Source of the DNA: Fulvia fulva | Lineage: Eukaryota; Ascomycota; Dothideomycetes; Mycosphaerellales; Mycosphaerellaceae | Assembly (NCBI RefSeq): GCF_020509005.1 | Contig: NC_063012.1 | Span: forward strand, 7,006,001 to 7,070,000 | DNA length: 64,000 nt | Reading direction: 5' to 3' | Shown here: positions 44,676-57,900 of the stretch, piece after piece | Numbering within the stretch: position 1 is the first letter of the stretch | How the letters are laid out: the number at the start of each line of letters is the position of its first letter | Notes under the pieces: generated by a model | The model's input: the letters and a program-made list of their open reading frames with translations, nothing else | The model's database searches: none | What the model was told of the DNA's origin: nothing | Translations under genes and position numbers: made by a program

Positions 44676-47600
44676 ATATATACGCTTATAGTAAGCTTTT
44701 CTATCGATTAGAGGTACGTACGACGTACTAGTCGAAAGCGCCTATTAAGGCTATTACCTAACGAGAATAAGAGTAGCGCGCCTACGCTAGCGGCCGCGTA
44801 ATTACCGCGGAAAGCGACTAGAAAATAGGAATCTACCTCCTATCTAACTAGACCCTAAAATTACGGAGCCGCGGAGGTAAGTTACCTATTTAGGTAACTT
44901 CTAACCTTAGCCGTAGCTAAAGTATAGCGATATAGAGACTAGATCCTAAGCCCAACTCGTAAGTATTAAGTAGCTCGCGAGGAATACCTAAATCTCTATA
45001 AACGGGGATACGATATAGTACCTAGCTAGTAGTAACTAACCCTTTAATAGCTAAGCTAATAACTAACCTAGTAATAGTAAGACAATAGCTAACGACAATA
45101 TACTAAGGGCCTAGGAAAGGTATAACGAACCCTAGCCGCCCCCGGCCCCTCCGCGTAGATAGAAGTATAGAAAGAAGCCTAGATAATACTAGACGAAGAC
45201 GGACACCTAGCCCGAGTATATAAGAATATAATCGCGTAGCTCCTTAGTATACTTAAGGCACTCGAACACTAGACTCTAAGAACGATCTACTAGACTATAT
45301 AGTACGTAATATAATAGAAGAACCCTACGTAGGCTATAATCGCCGCGGGACACTACCCGGCCTAGCCCTAGAGGACTAATAACGCGATCCGAGTCTACGT
45401 TACCGACCCGGAGGAGAAAAGGGAACTCGAGGGCCTTACGAGTAAGGAGCTCGTAGATAGAATCGGCCGGAAGGAGATCGTAGGAGCGAAGGTAGAGCTA
45501 AGGGGAGTAGTAAGGCTTTTTACCGTATAGGAGACAGACCAATAAAGACTCGAGACGTATAAGGAATAGAAAACTAAAGTAGTAAAGTTAGTAAAGGTCT
45601 CCTACTAACAATTTATATTAATAGCCTACGGGGTCCCTAGAACCTTTAAGGTCGAAAATAACCTCCCCTAGCTACAAATATAGAACTAGAGCACATCCCT
45701 AGGAGTACGCTTCTCTAAGGCCGTCTAGCTATATAGGAGCGTCGAACTAATAAAGATATACTCCTCGTTAATTATCTAGATAGTAAATACGGAACAAGCA
45801 AACCTTGTCCTAGATAAAGGACTATACTAGAACTACGAACGTCTTAATACGGAAATCTACTAGAGTAGCTATAGAGTACTCTAATGCTTTAACTACTAAT
45901 AGTACGGACATATCGCCCCGAAATATACGGAGAAGACCCCGAAGTACCTATACTACGTAGGCCTATACTAGGGAAAGCAATGCCCGCGAGAAGAAGTAAG
46001 GTACGTATACTATAGCCGGAAATACCCGGCGTACTTAAGCTAATGCCTAACCCGGATCGCCGTAAAAGGGAAGGCTAACTAAGTACGAATAACGACCCTA
46101 GCGAGGTACTCTATCCCGTAGTAAAGTAGCGCTTAATATAAAGGCTTTAAGGCGGCAAAAAGAAAGAGAACGGAGGAGGTAACAAGGGGCACCCTACCGA
46201 GTACGTACCCGCCGCTAGGACGGCTAAGGGGGCTAAATAGGGTAGTAAACGAGATAGGACAGATACGGATTTTTAGAACACCCCTACCGGCCGAAGGCCT
46301 ACTAACCTAAGAGGAAGATACGATAACCGTAGGTACTACCTAAGCCCGGAGCACCCCTATAGACATTATCCTAGCTAGCCCGTAGTAGTAGTATAGGACA
46401 ACCTTACTATTATATAGTATAACGTTAATAAAAGTAAAGATAAGGTCTAGCTCTACTTCCTATAAGAACTCGACTACTAAAAGCACTATATCGTAGCGCT
46501 ATAGGAACCTTAGACTAACCTATATATAAGTAAACTAGTAACCTATAACGACTAACGATACTATACGGTAATCGGTAGGGGTATAGGATATACCCTAAGA
46601 ATATATACCTACGTAAATAAGGCTATTAGTATAGAAGTATAGAAGGTCGTACTATAGCCGGAGGGCTACTAGGGGGACATAACGACAATCGAAATAGCAA
46701 TAGGCTAGGGAACCGTCCGAATCTATAACGTCTATAACCCTCCCCTATAAGGACGAACGAGTAGAGACCTAGGAACCCTAGCTACGCTAGACCGGATACT
46801 CGAACAAGGGGATAAACACTAAGTCCTAGTAGGCGACTTTAACCTTTACTACCCGTAATAGGGTCTAGACTTCACCCCCCTATACGTATACCTAGGAGGC
46901 AAGTTACTAGAAATCACCGCGAGCCGCGATATAGAACTAGCGACCGTAAAGGGTATAGAGACGTAGAAGACGAGATTAAGCGTAAGTACAATTAACCTAT
47001 ACTTCCTCTCGAGAGAGCTAGTAACGAGACTAGATAAGTACCGCCCGAACCTCTTACTCGAAGTAGGATTAGACTATATCCCGATCTAGATAATAATCGA
47101 GGTAGGAGTCGAGGAGGAACCTATAGCGGAGCTACGCCTAAACTAGAAGAAGGCCCCGTAGAAGGAAATCTAAGACGAACTAGCGGTACGACTATACTAT
47201 AATAGAGCAAATACGGGACTAGAAGCGGGAATAGAAGCAGAATAAGAAGCCGAGCTCGACAAAGAAGCCGAACGGATAACGATAGTCGTATAGGAGGTAG
47301 CTTATCGGTATATACCCTATATTCGACCTTCTTAAAGATAGAAGCTATTCTAGACCCCGGCGTACACGGAAAGGGTAAAGGAGGCGAGGAGGGCTAGACG
47401 AGAGTAGACGAAGGAGCATATATAAGCAATATAGGACGTATACTAAAGGGCTAGCTAAGCTAAGAAAGCCTAGATACGTCGGGATAAATAGCTAGACTAG
47501 AGAACGACGGTCGGGCTCGTAATAGAGAATCCTAACTAGATATAGCGACTAGCGAGGTAGGCGAGAGCCGGTAGGATAGAGAAGACGCCTCACTTCCTAC

Positions 47601-49057
47601 CTATAGTCGATATAACGGGGACGCTAAGGTTAACGCCGGAGGTAAAAGCGAAGGCGTTTACGGACTACTTCTTCTTAATATAAGTCGACGCGGACCTAAC
47701 GGATATAGTAGGCACGTCGTACCCGGAACTACTAGATATATACTAGACAGTCTAGCTAGGCGAGGTTAAGGCCGTAATAGGACAACTTAAGGGAAGAAAG
47801 GCCCTAGGGCCCGACAAAATCCTAAACCTCCTACTAAAGGAATATAAAGAGGAAATCGCCCCGAGCCTAGCTAAGCTCTTTACTACTTATCTACGGAAAG
47901 GCTACTATCCGAAGCCGTATAGAGACTCCCTAATAGTAGTTATCCGGAAGCTATAGAAGGAAGACTATAATAGGCTTAAGTTATAGACCGATTACGCTCC
48001 TAAATATAATAGGGAAGATCCTAGAGAAGGTAGTAGCCTAGAGACTTATAAAACTAGTCGCGGAGAATAATATCCTCCCGGAGACATAGATAGGAGGGAG
48101 AAGTAACCGCTTAACCCTTACGGTAATAGAACTAATAACCGAACAGATCTAAACCCTCTAGTACTATAGACGGAATAGAATAGCATCGCTACTCTCCCTA
48201 GACATCTCCGGAGTATTCGATAACGTCTCCTATAAAAGACTACTCTATATACTCCGATAGAAGGGAGTCCCCGTATAGGCCACGAAATTTATATACTCCT
48301 TCCTTAAAGAGGAGAGGACTACGAGAATAGTCCTCGGGAGGTATAAATCCGAAAGAGTATACGTAGAGACCGGAATCTCCTAAGAATCTACGCTATCCCC
48401 AATCCTATTCCTAATCTTTATAGCCGACCTTATCCCCTTACTTACGTCCCCTTAGACTTCGGCGTTAGGCTTCGTAGACGACATAAACATCCTAGCCTAG
48501 TCCGCGATAACGGAGGAAAACTATAGACTACTTACGGAGAGATATAGAGTATACGAGGACTAGGCTAGACGCTACGGCGTCCGTTTTGCCCTAGAGAAAT
48601 ACTAGCTGATCTACTTTAGTAAAGCGAGGACCTACTACAATATATAGGTAATAATAACAATCTAGGGATACGAGACGAAGCCCTCCCCCGAACTCCGAGT
48701 ACTAGGAATCTAGCTAGACCCGAAGCTAAGCTAGAACCTATAGATTAAGAAGGCCTAGAATAGGGTATAAGTAAACGAGGCATTAATAATACGTCTTACT
48801 AAGTCAACGTAGGGGGCGACCTTCGACAAAGTAAGAATAATGTATAAAGTAATCGTTTAACTAGCGATACTTTACGGGGCACAAATCTAGGGTACGGGGG
48901 GAGTTAATAAGCTAGTACCGTAACGGATCGAATAGCCTCTTAATCGAACCTAAGTAGGCAACTTAAGGAGAATTCTCGGAGCGTATAAGACTATACCGAC
49001 GAGAGTAGCCGAGATAGAGACCGGGACACTACCTATCCGTTACTATATCTAAGGGAT

Positions 49058-51649
49058 GCCTAACTAACGACATAGTCTAAACTATACTAGACGCCGGAGT
49101 GTACTACGGTAGTAAGAGAAGCAAGGAGAGCCCGCCGGGTATAGACGAGTAGCTATAGCGAGGAGGCCTAGAACGTATATAGGGAGGCATACTAATAGAA
49201 GAAAGCTACGATACGGAGGGAGAAAGTAGTCGGCTAGAGAGCTATAGTAGAAGAAATCGCCGGCAAGCTAGCGAGGATATAGAAGCTAGCGAAATAGGCC
49301 CGATAGGACCCTATATAGGGCCCCTCCTTCTCTATCCTAGCGCTATAATCGCCTAGTGGCCCGGTTAGCGACCCCGAGGCCAAGGCGCGTCTACTAGCTA
49401 GCAAGTTCTTCCCGCCCCTAGTCGAGGCTGATCTAAGCGACATAAACAGCTCTACTCCCCTAGCCCCTAGCATCGCGGTCTAATAGGAGGTGTCCGAGGG
49501 AGAAGTTGCCGCTATACTAAGGAAGTTGCCGGCGAAGAAAGCCCCGGGGCCGGATAGGATCCTAAACGAGCTACTAAAGAAGTGTAGAGATTAACTAGCC
49601 CTAGTAGTTATAGCGATCTTTAACGCCTACCTATAGACCGGGTACTACCCGATAGCTTTTAAACAATCGACGATAGTAGTCCTACGTAAGCCGTAGAAGG
49701 AAGACTATACGTAGGTAAAGTCGTACCGCCTAATTGCGCTCCTTAACACTCTTAGGAAGGCGCTTAAGAAGCTAGTTATAACGAGACTCTCCGAGGCGGT
49801 AGAGGAACACTCCCTACTCCCGGACACCTAGATAGGTGCGCGCCTATAGCGATCGACGCTATCCGCGATAGAACTTATCACCTCTTAGGTAAAGGCTATC
49901 TAGTATAAGAATAGGGACAAGGTGGCTTCCTTACTTAGCCTAGACATATCGGGAGCCTTCGACTACGTGTTATACCCGCGGCTACTCTATATCCTAAGGT
50001 CGAAGGGACTCCCTAAGTAGCTTATTAACTTCGTACGGTCCTACCTCTAAAACCGTAGTACGTCGATCCTAGTCGGCTAGTATAGAAGCCTATTTTAAGC
50101 AGTCTATACTAGAATCCCGTAAGGCTTAACGCTAGCACCTATTCTGTTCCTCTTCTTTATAGCGACGCTACTCCTAGCCCTAGAATCCTAGAACACCGCT
50201 ACGAGTGGCTTCGTAGACGACATAAACATCCTAGCGTAGTCTTCCTCGACTAAGGAGAACTGTAGGCTACTAGAAGAGAAGCATAAGATCTACGAGGACT
50301 AGGCTAGGAGGCACGGGGCTCGGTTTGCCCTAGAAAAGTATAATCTAATACACTTTACGCGCCGGCCACGGTTCTATAATATATAAGCTTCTATCTAGAT
50401 ATAGGGGCATACGACTAACCCGGTAAATTAGCTTAGGATCCTCGGACTATAGGTAGACCCGGCGCTACGGTAGAGGAAGTACGTATAGGCAATATTACGG
50501 AAAGCTAAACAGAATATAGCATTATACTAGAGGCTCACTACGTCTATATAGGGGGCGGACTTCCGGTAGTCACGACTTCTATATACGGCTATTATACGGC
50601 CAGTCCTTACCTATAGTAGCTAAGTGTAGTCCTTAGGCGAGAGGGCCTACCTATCGAAGGGACTCGTCGCGCCGCTAGCGAAGATCTAAAACTAATGCCT
50701 AAGGAAGGTCACCGGGGTATATAAGTCGACACTAACGAGGATGCTTAAGTACGAGACCGCTATACCGCCGATCGACCTATATATCTAGGGACTACGGACC
50801 TCCTACTTAGGCAAGTCGGCACAGTACCTAGTATAGAAGGTCATCGCTAGTATAGTCGTAAGGGCCCGCGAATCAGTACTAGCGTATAGGGGCATTCGAC
50901 CCGGAAACGAGCCGAACTACCGGGCAAGGGACGAATAGCTAGTAATATAATAGGAAGGTGAGAAATCGTTTGTAGAGCAACTATAGAAAGAGAGGTAGAA
51001 CAACCAGGTTGTAGGGCATAGTAGACGCCCTTAGCTAGCGGGACAACCTAAGGAATAGTTAGCTACAAAATCCGCGGTCAAGCACCCCCCGAAGCTTATC
51101 TACTACCGCCTTACGAGGGCATAGAGTAGTATAGTAACCTAACTACGAAGCGAACACATCGGCCTCTAGGGGTACTTATTATAGAGGAAGGTTCTAGGAT
51201 ACACGAATACTAGCTGCCCCTACGGCTATCGCTCCTAGAACGTACGGCACGTACTCCTCGTCTATCCGAGGTGGTCGCTAGGAAGGGGGGAGTAGATAGT
51301 AAAGGCGAGGAACCGGACGATTAGGGCACTTCTTAATAACGCTAAGGACCTACGGCGTATTACGAACTAGATACTAGAGAAGGGCTAGCTAGAATAGTAC
51401 CGCCTAGTAGGAGCAGTGTAGGAAGAGAGGATGCGATATAGCGCGACGAGACCGGCTAGGAGCGGGGGCTAACGGGGTAGTGACATAGACTACGTACGTT
51501 CAGAGGGAAAGCTAAACTAGACAAGGAGTAGTCGGGGGCGGGAAGGGTTTTCACCTATTCGGGTTTCCCTTTATATATAACAATAGATATATACCTATAT
51601 AGGCCGGATAGGGTCCTAGAACAGGGGAATGACAAATCTATCTATCTAT
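49058..51649 (+). mobile_element. Nested 5'-truncated family B LINE inside composite copy 2
   Basis: 2592 bp, the same length and insertion point as 4152-6743 in copy 1. Target duplication CTATATCTAAGGGAT at 49043-49057 and 51650-51664. Contains its own reverse transcriptase (FVDD at about 50209) and a (TATC)n tail at about 51637-51649. Confidence 0.9.
51544..51570 (+). other. 3' UTR hairpin of LINE family B
   Basis: Outer stem AGGG/CCCT and inner stem ACC/GGT around TATTCG. If the TA in the inner left arm was CA before RIP, the inner stem becomes ACCC/GGGT with an ATTC loop. It sits 66 nt before the (TATC)n tail. The equivalent in composite copy 1 is 4231-4257. Confidence 0.6.
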
Positions 51650-52473
51650 CTATATCTAAGGGATAAGGATCTAATATACGGCGAAGTCGATAGAGTACCT
51701 AGTATAGTAAACTATCTACGATAAGACAGTACGAATCGTATAGAGATACAGCCGGCTATATATAGGACCGTACGTAAGGAGGAGTTAGAAGCGGGACGAC
51801 TTACGGGTTTTTAGGAAAGTATAAGGAACGCCGGAGTGGCTAGCGAGGGAGGAGGAGGAACGAAGAACCCGGGAAAAGAAGGGGAGTAAGGGAAAGTCCT
51901 AGAGCCTCGTAGAGTAGGTAGCCGGCTACCTATAGGAACAGGAATAGAATAGTAACCCGCTAGCGAGAACAGGCCCCCCAGCCCTACGAACCTTCTAGAG
52001 ACATAACTACCTCCTATACCGCGACCTTATAAGGGTAGAAGCAAGCGTAACAATCCAAATCCGGTCCGAACACATCGGGCTTAGGGCTTACTTATATAGG
52101 AGGAACGTCCTAGACATAGACAACCTAGCGTACGAGTGTGGCTACCCGTCGTAGAACCCGGAATATATAGTCGTACGGTGCCTATAGTAGGTAGAAGGGC
52201 GGAGCATATAGAGAGCGAGAGCAGCTAGACGCGACTACTAGTCGATCGTTACGAACAAGAGCGACGTATAGAGGATAGTACGTTAGGTCCTAAGATAAGG
52301 ATACCTTACCTAGTTTAAACTAGCTAACGAGACGGAGGAGTAGATAGAGAAGAGGAGGGAGACTAAGGGGATGTAGACAAGGTAGTTATTAGGGCAGGCC
52401 TATAATACTAGTATGATCTCTATAAGGAAAGCGGGAAGGTAAATACCGGACAAGAGTAGTATAGGAGAGGAGA

Positions 52474-52500
52474 GGGGTTTTTACCGCGAGCGGTTTCCCC
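52474..52500 (+). other. 3' UTR hairpin of LINE family A (copy 2)
   Basis: GGGG/CCCC outer and ACCG/CGGT inner stem with CGAG loop, as in copy 1 at 3301-3327. The hairpin is intact although the surrounding element is heavily mutated; the arms contain few CpA sites. Confidence 0.6.
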
Positions 52501-52573
52501 TTCGTAAGACAGAAGTACGTAGAATAGCTATATAGGCTAGGAGGTACTATAATAGCTTAATAAACAATATATA

Positions 52574-52588
52574 TATATACGGCTATTA
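52574..52588. repeat. Target-site duplication of composite copy 2, right (TATATACGGCTATTA)
   Basis: Partner of 44661-44675, directly after the (TA)n tail, with which its first bases merge. Confidence 0.85.
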
Positions 52589-53652
52589 TACGGCTAGTCC
52601 TTACCTATAGTAGCTAAGTATAGTCCTTAGGCGAGAGGGCCTACCTATTAAAGGGACTCGTCGCGCCGTTAGCGAAGATCTAAAACTAATGCCTAAGGAA
52701 AGTCACCGGGGCATATAAGTCGACACTAATAAGGATACTTAAGTACGAGACCGCTATACCGCCGATCGACCTATATATCTAGGGACTACGGACCTCCTAC
52801 TTCGGTAAGTCGGCATAGTACCTAGTATAGAAGGTCATCGCTAGTATAGTCGTAAGGGCCCGCGAATTAGTACTAGCGTATAAGGGCATTCGACCCGGAA
52901 ACGAGCCGAACTACCGGGTAAGGGACGAATAGCTAGTAATATAATAGGAAGGTAAGAAATTGTTTATAGAGTAACTATAGAAAGAGAGGTAGAACAACCA
53001 GGTTGTAGGGCATAGTAGACGCCCTTAGCTAGCGGGACAACCTAAGGAATAGTTAGCTACAAAATCCGCGGTCAAGCACCCCCCGAAGCTTATCTACTAC
53101 CGCCTTACGAGGGCATAGAGTAGTATAGTAACCTAACTACGAAGCGAACACATCGGCCTCTAGGGGTACCTATTATAGAGGAAGGTTCTAGGATACACGA
53201 ATACTAGCTGCCCCTACGGCTATCGCTCCTAGAACGTACGGCACGTACTCCTCGTCTATCCGAGGTGGTCGCTAGGAAGGGGGGAGTAGATAGTAAAGGC
53301 GAGGAACCGGACGATTAGGGTACTTCTTAATAACGTTAAGGACCTACCGCGTATTACGAACTAGATACTAGAGAAGGGCTAGCTAGAATAGTACCGCCTA
53401 GTAGGAGTAGTATAGGAAGAGAGGATACGGTATAGCGCGACGAGACCGGCTAGGAGCGGGGGCTAACGGGGTAGTAATATAGACTACGTACGTTTAGTAG
53501 GAAAGCTAATCTAGATAAGGAGAAGTAGGGGGCGGGAAGAATCTTTACCTATTTAGGTTGCCCTCTATATATAACAATAGATATATACCTATATAGGCCG
53601 AATAGGGTCCTAGAATAGGAGAATAACAAATCTATCTATCTATCTAGTTATA

Positions 53653-54785
53653 GCGTTAGATAGTTATACCCTATAACGATTGATTTCGTTAATAGATTTA
53701 CGCGTACGAGGGCGTACGGCGGTTTAAGAGGGGGGTAGTATTACGGTTTACCTTTATAGATAGATAGATAGATTTTGCCTAGTTAGCTAGCTTGCCCTAG
53801 ACCTAAGTCTGTCTTCGGCTAGTACTCGCGTATAATCCTTATAGCTAAGGTTAGGTATTATTATAGGCTCTATAGGTTTTACTTAGGTATCGGTATAACT
53901 ACTAGTACTATCGTAGAGCTAAGGGTAGTAGGTGACACCGGAGTCCTTAGTTAAGATAGTAGGCTTTCCCGTAACCTAGCTAGTATAGCGGTACGTAGTA
54001 AATATATACTAAGTAGATTCTATTAGAGGTATAGCTCGAGACAACTTATTCGTAACGGTATTACTATTAACCCTAATCGTATTAAGCCCGAGCACCTTAT
54101 TGCTTAGGAGGACCTAATTAGATAGAGCTACAAAGCCTATAGGCGTAGATAACTCCGGCCGGTTATAGTAAAAGTCTATAATAGCGGCGGCCGCGTGTTT
54201 AAACATATTCTTAGCCGGTTACTAGGTCTTACTATCCTCCTTATTCTAATATCTAAGCTATTTTACCTTATACTAAGTGTCTACTTTGCGCTTCTACCCC
54301 TTCTTTACTTTACCTACTCGCTTACGGGTATATATATCGAAGATCTTCTCTACCTTATATATATATATATAGGTGTTACGACTATATTAGCGACTATATC
54401 GGCTTCGGTAGTGTCGGGCTCGATAGCTATCGGCGGTAGTAGTACTAGATACTAGCCTTCGAGTAGTAGGAAGTCGGGATAATCGGCTCGCTAAAGTAAT
54501 AAGGTCTAAAAGTAGTTATCGAGTCCTACTATAGCGTCCGACAATCTCAGTTTATATAAGAGCTTAGCTAGTATAACTTCTATAATCTAGTACGGGCTAG
54601 CGTATCTTCTATCGAGCTTCTTAGATAGTCGAGTCGTACGGATATTCTTAGTACTTAGGTATACCTAGTCGCCTACTTTATAGTCTAGCGGGATACTTTA
54701 GTAGCGGTTTACTACTTTAGCTTAGAGAGCTTATAATATCCGTACACTTTCTTAAAGGTACTTATAAAGGTCGTAAATCCGGCGT
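53653..54785 (-). mobile_element. Old Gypsy element (Gypsy 3), part 1
   Basis: RIP-mutated DNA. On the minus strand, about 54700-54450 reads as the C-terminal part of a Gypsy integrase (RLSKKLD, then Y-A-G-P-Y-Q-I-I-E-V, then KLRLSDAIVG). It continues across the Gypsy 2 insertion into integrase sequence at 61949-62615. The outer part (53653-54100) holds a TAGA-type microsatellite at 53756-53773 and a purine tract followed by TATTACGG near 53690-53710; their origin is unclear. No LTR was identified. Confidence 0.6.
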
Positions 54786-54790
54786 ACGAA
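54786..54790. repeat. Gypsy 2 target-site duplication, left (ACGAA)
   Basis: Five bases directly before the left LTR, repeated directly after the right LTR at 61944-61948. Five base pairs is the usual length for Gypsy elements. Confidence 0.88.
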
Positions 54791-54986
54791 TGTTACGGGT
54801 CTAGGCTACTCTCGGTAGGTAAAAGGGTATTATAGCTAAGTAATCGAATAAGTTCTACGGAGAAGAGAAGTTCTAGCTAAGGCGCGTATCGAAGATAAGC
54901 GCGACGTTCGCCGAGCCGAGGCGTTACGTTATATTCACGAAGTCACGTGACCCGTAGGCCGTAGGCCGTAGGGCTACACCGTGACA
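54791..54986 (-). repeat. Gypsy 2 LTR (3' LTR of the element)
   Basis: TGTTACGG...CCGTGACA, 196 bp. Carries an internal direct repeat of CCGTAGG-type units near its end. Confidence 0.92.
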
Positions 54987-57900
54987 CTACTCCCCTTCTC
55001 AAATCGCCTTAAGCGCCTACGAGGCGGTATCTATTAATTCAAAATAAGTAACGCTCTTTAGGGTATATCTATCTAACTCTATAATCTAAAACTCCGGTAT
55101 ATATAAAGATACGACTATAGACGAGCCTAAGCTACGAGCAAAGCGACGTTACTAGCGGTAGCGAGTCCTAGGCGCAGATCGTAGAAACGAAGTAAATGTT
55201 TATTATGCCTTAGTACGCCTTAGCTTGTATCGTGACTAGTACTTAGCGTCGGCGGTAACGGTCGCGTCGTTATTAGTATCGCTAGTACTATCCGCCGAGT
55301 CTATTAGCTCGGTTATATTAGGCTCTAGTACTTGCTATCCGCGTAGAGGTCCTAGAGCGCGAGGGTTCTTATAATAGTAGTCTGCTACAAGTTCGTCTAT
55401 AGTGCCTTTTAAGTTAATATAAGGTTCTTTAGTATATAACCTATCTACCTATTTAATAGTATAGCTAATACTCTTCTTTACTTTTCTAGTCTAGCGACTA
55501 TCTACTACTACTACGGCATCGTGCCATTCCTTAACTTCGCTATCGACTTCGGTGAGCGTAGGTTCGTACGTCTATAAAGGGAACGGGTCTTTAGCGGATA
55601 GTCGTAGTAGGTCGGTATAGAATACGTAGTATATTCTTATGCTCGTAGGTAGGTCGAGTTCGTAGACATCGGTCGCTACTTTCTTTATAATCGTGAAGGG
55701 GCCTACGTTCTTATGATTAAGCTTCTTCGCTAGTCGTTTAGTACGAATATTACGTAAATTGAGCTAAACCTTGTCTCCTACCTTATAAGACCGCGTAGGT
55801 CTCCGGTTATGTTTCTAATAGTCGGCTTTAAGCTATACTTATAGATACTTAAGCTAGTTAATATAATGTGTATATACACGGCTTATATAAGTTACGAAAG
55901 CGTCTATATCTTGTTAGCTAATTTTCTACGTAGCTAGTAGTACGTCCGTACGGGTAGGTCTACTAAGAACTTCTATCCTTAGGTTTCTTCCTAGGGTTAC
56001 GAAGAACGGTAACACGCCGGCAGTACTTTTTATATTATTTAAAGCAAACTCCGCTATTAGTAGCTAGTCGTACTAGTTGTCTTAGGCGTAATTAATATAT
56101 ATACGTAGGTACTACTCTATAACTTAGTTCGTACGTTCGGACCAACTATCGGTCTAAGGGTGCTATGCCGTCGACATCTTATACTTAATGCCTAGGCGTT
56201 CGTAAAGCGTCTTCTAGAAGCGACTCACCTACTACGAGCCGCGGGTTGAGTAGATAGAGCGGAATAGGCCTTGATCCTTAATAACGTAGCGGATGATCAT
56301 ATCTATAGCTATCTCGGGCTCTATGTCGATAACTAGTATAAGGTACTTGCGCTTTATAAGACGATATATTAAGGTAAGGATGTTGTTATACTTGACGCCC
56401 TCCGGGCTATAGCTGTCTAGAAGTGCTATAACATAGTCTAGGGCCACTTCCTCGAATATACCGTTAGGTATTAGGATTTACTTAAGGTTACCCTAGTACG
56501 TATTATAGAAAGCCTTAGTTCTAGTATAGATATAACAGTTCTTTACATATCGTACGATATTAGCCTATATACTAGGCTAATAGTACGTACGAGTTATTAG
56601 CTCGTATATCTTCTCGCGCCCCGGGTAGCCGGCTATAGGGGCATTATAATAAGCGGCTATAAGTTCTTCGCGGATGTTACTACTATTAGGTACGTAGAGG
56701 CGGCCTTAAATATAAATCAGGTCGTGCTCTAGTTCGTACTCGCTAAGATTGATATACGTGTTCAATTTCTACGGTAGCCGACTATCGCTAGCTTATAGGC
56801 CTTTCTTAATTGCTACTACGAGCTCGTCCTAATCGTAGGCGTTCTAGATCTCTTCCTTAATAGACGACTCGTTCGCGTTAAGCACGGCAAGCGCGAGCTA
56901 ATATTAGTCGCGAGCGTTTGTATACGTTGTTATTACTAACACTCTAAGAGACTCCTATACTTTAGGGGCGAGGTTACGTTCCTTTAAGACCGTTTGTTAT
57001 CTATTCTTAATATCGTCTGTTACGTCTATGTCCTAAGTACGGCGTATTAGGGCATTAGGCTTACCGCCTAGCTTGCCTAGTCGGTATTCGATCTAGAAAT
57101 CGAACCCGGACAAGAATTTACTCTATCGTGCTTATCGGCGATTTAGCTACTTAGTAGTTATAAAGTATTATAGACCGCGGTAATTAGACAACACCCTAGT
57201 CTTACTACCTATTAGCTCTAGCCGCTATTCCTTAAAAGCTCGAACGATAGCTATAAGCTCCTTATCGTAGATCTTATAGTTATACTCGGCTAGATCTATC
57301 TTCTACGAATAGTATATAACTAGGTAAAGCTGTCCGTCTTCTCCGATCTATAAAAGAACGCTACCGGTATATCTATTAGAGGCGTCGTATTCGATAACGT
57401 AAGGCTTACTTAGGTCAAAGTGCTATAGTACTAGTTACTTCGTAAACTCCGCCTTAAGCCTATTAAAAGCTTACTAGTACTCTAGTGTCTAGTTCTAAGT
57501 ATATTTCGTAGGTCGCTTTGACTTGTCCTTACTACCGACCCCCTTCGTAAGACTAGTTATAGACAGTACGTTGTTCGAGAAGCCTTCTACGAACCTTCGA
57601 TAGAAGTTCGTAAGGCCGAGGAAGGAAAGGACGTCCTTTACGCTTCTAGGTGTCTCCTACTCGAGGATCGTCTTGATCTTCTTTAGGTCTATCTTAATAC
57701 CTTCGGTAGTAATAATTAGACTAAGGTACTTGACTTCCTTCTAGAAAAACTTGCTCTTCGCGATGTCTAATAGTAGTTTAGTATCGATAAAGTAGTCTAG
57801 TACCTTAAGCATATGTTCTATATACTCCTCTCTTATACTACTGAAGACGATCGTATTATCAAGGTATACGGTAACGAAGTCGTTAAGGTAAGGCCTTAGG

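Larger units (their letters stand above)
44676..52573 (+). mobile_element. Composite LINE, copy 2 (family A with nested family B)
   Basis: 7.9 kb on the plus strand, collinear with copy 1 (3208-11125, minus). 5' UTR to about 45080; ORF1 about 45090-46420, with the degraded knuckles near 45890-46050; ORF2 endonuclease from 46421 (YNVNKSKDKV, VLVGDFNLYY) and reverse transcriptase with FVDD at about 48475. The nested family B LINE occupies 49058-51649, then the A-type C-terminus (LAYECGYPS in frame near 52120) and 3' UTR to the (TA)n tail. All coding frames are broken by RIP, the element tips included. Flanked by a 15-bp target duplication different from that of copy 1. Confidence 0.9.
44621..53652 (+). 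mobile_element. 5'-truncated family B LINE (copy 2) interrupted by composite LINE copy 2
   Basis: The left flank of the composite (about 44621-44675) and its right flank (52589-53652) together match, without a gap, the family B sequence around 50545-51650 (GGTAGT...CGACTTCTATATACGGCTATTA then TACGGC.AGTCC). The right part carries the ORF2 C-terminus and ends in a (TATC)n tail at about 53632-53652. Heavily RIP-mutated. The 5' boundary is approximate. Confidence 0.8.

Noticed and set aside
3208..52573. Composite copies as products of a segmental duplication
   Set aside because: The flanks differ completely and each copy has its own target duplication and tail length.
53690..53710. Purine tract followed by TATTACGG as the 3' LTR border of another, plus-strand Gypsy
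   Set aside because: Only about 14 bases resemble the Gypsy 2 LTR start before the similarity stops; too short to call.
54195..54455. Hydrophobic open frame that could look like a small membrane protein
   Set aside because: It lies antisense to a degraded Gypsy integrase C-terminus in RIP-mutated DNA; its Leu/Ile/Tyr richness comes from TA-rich codons.
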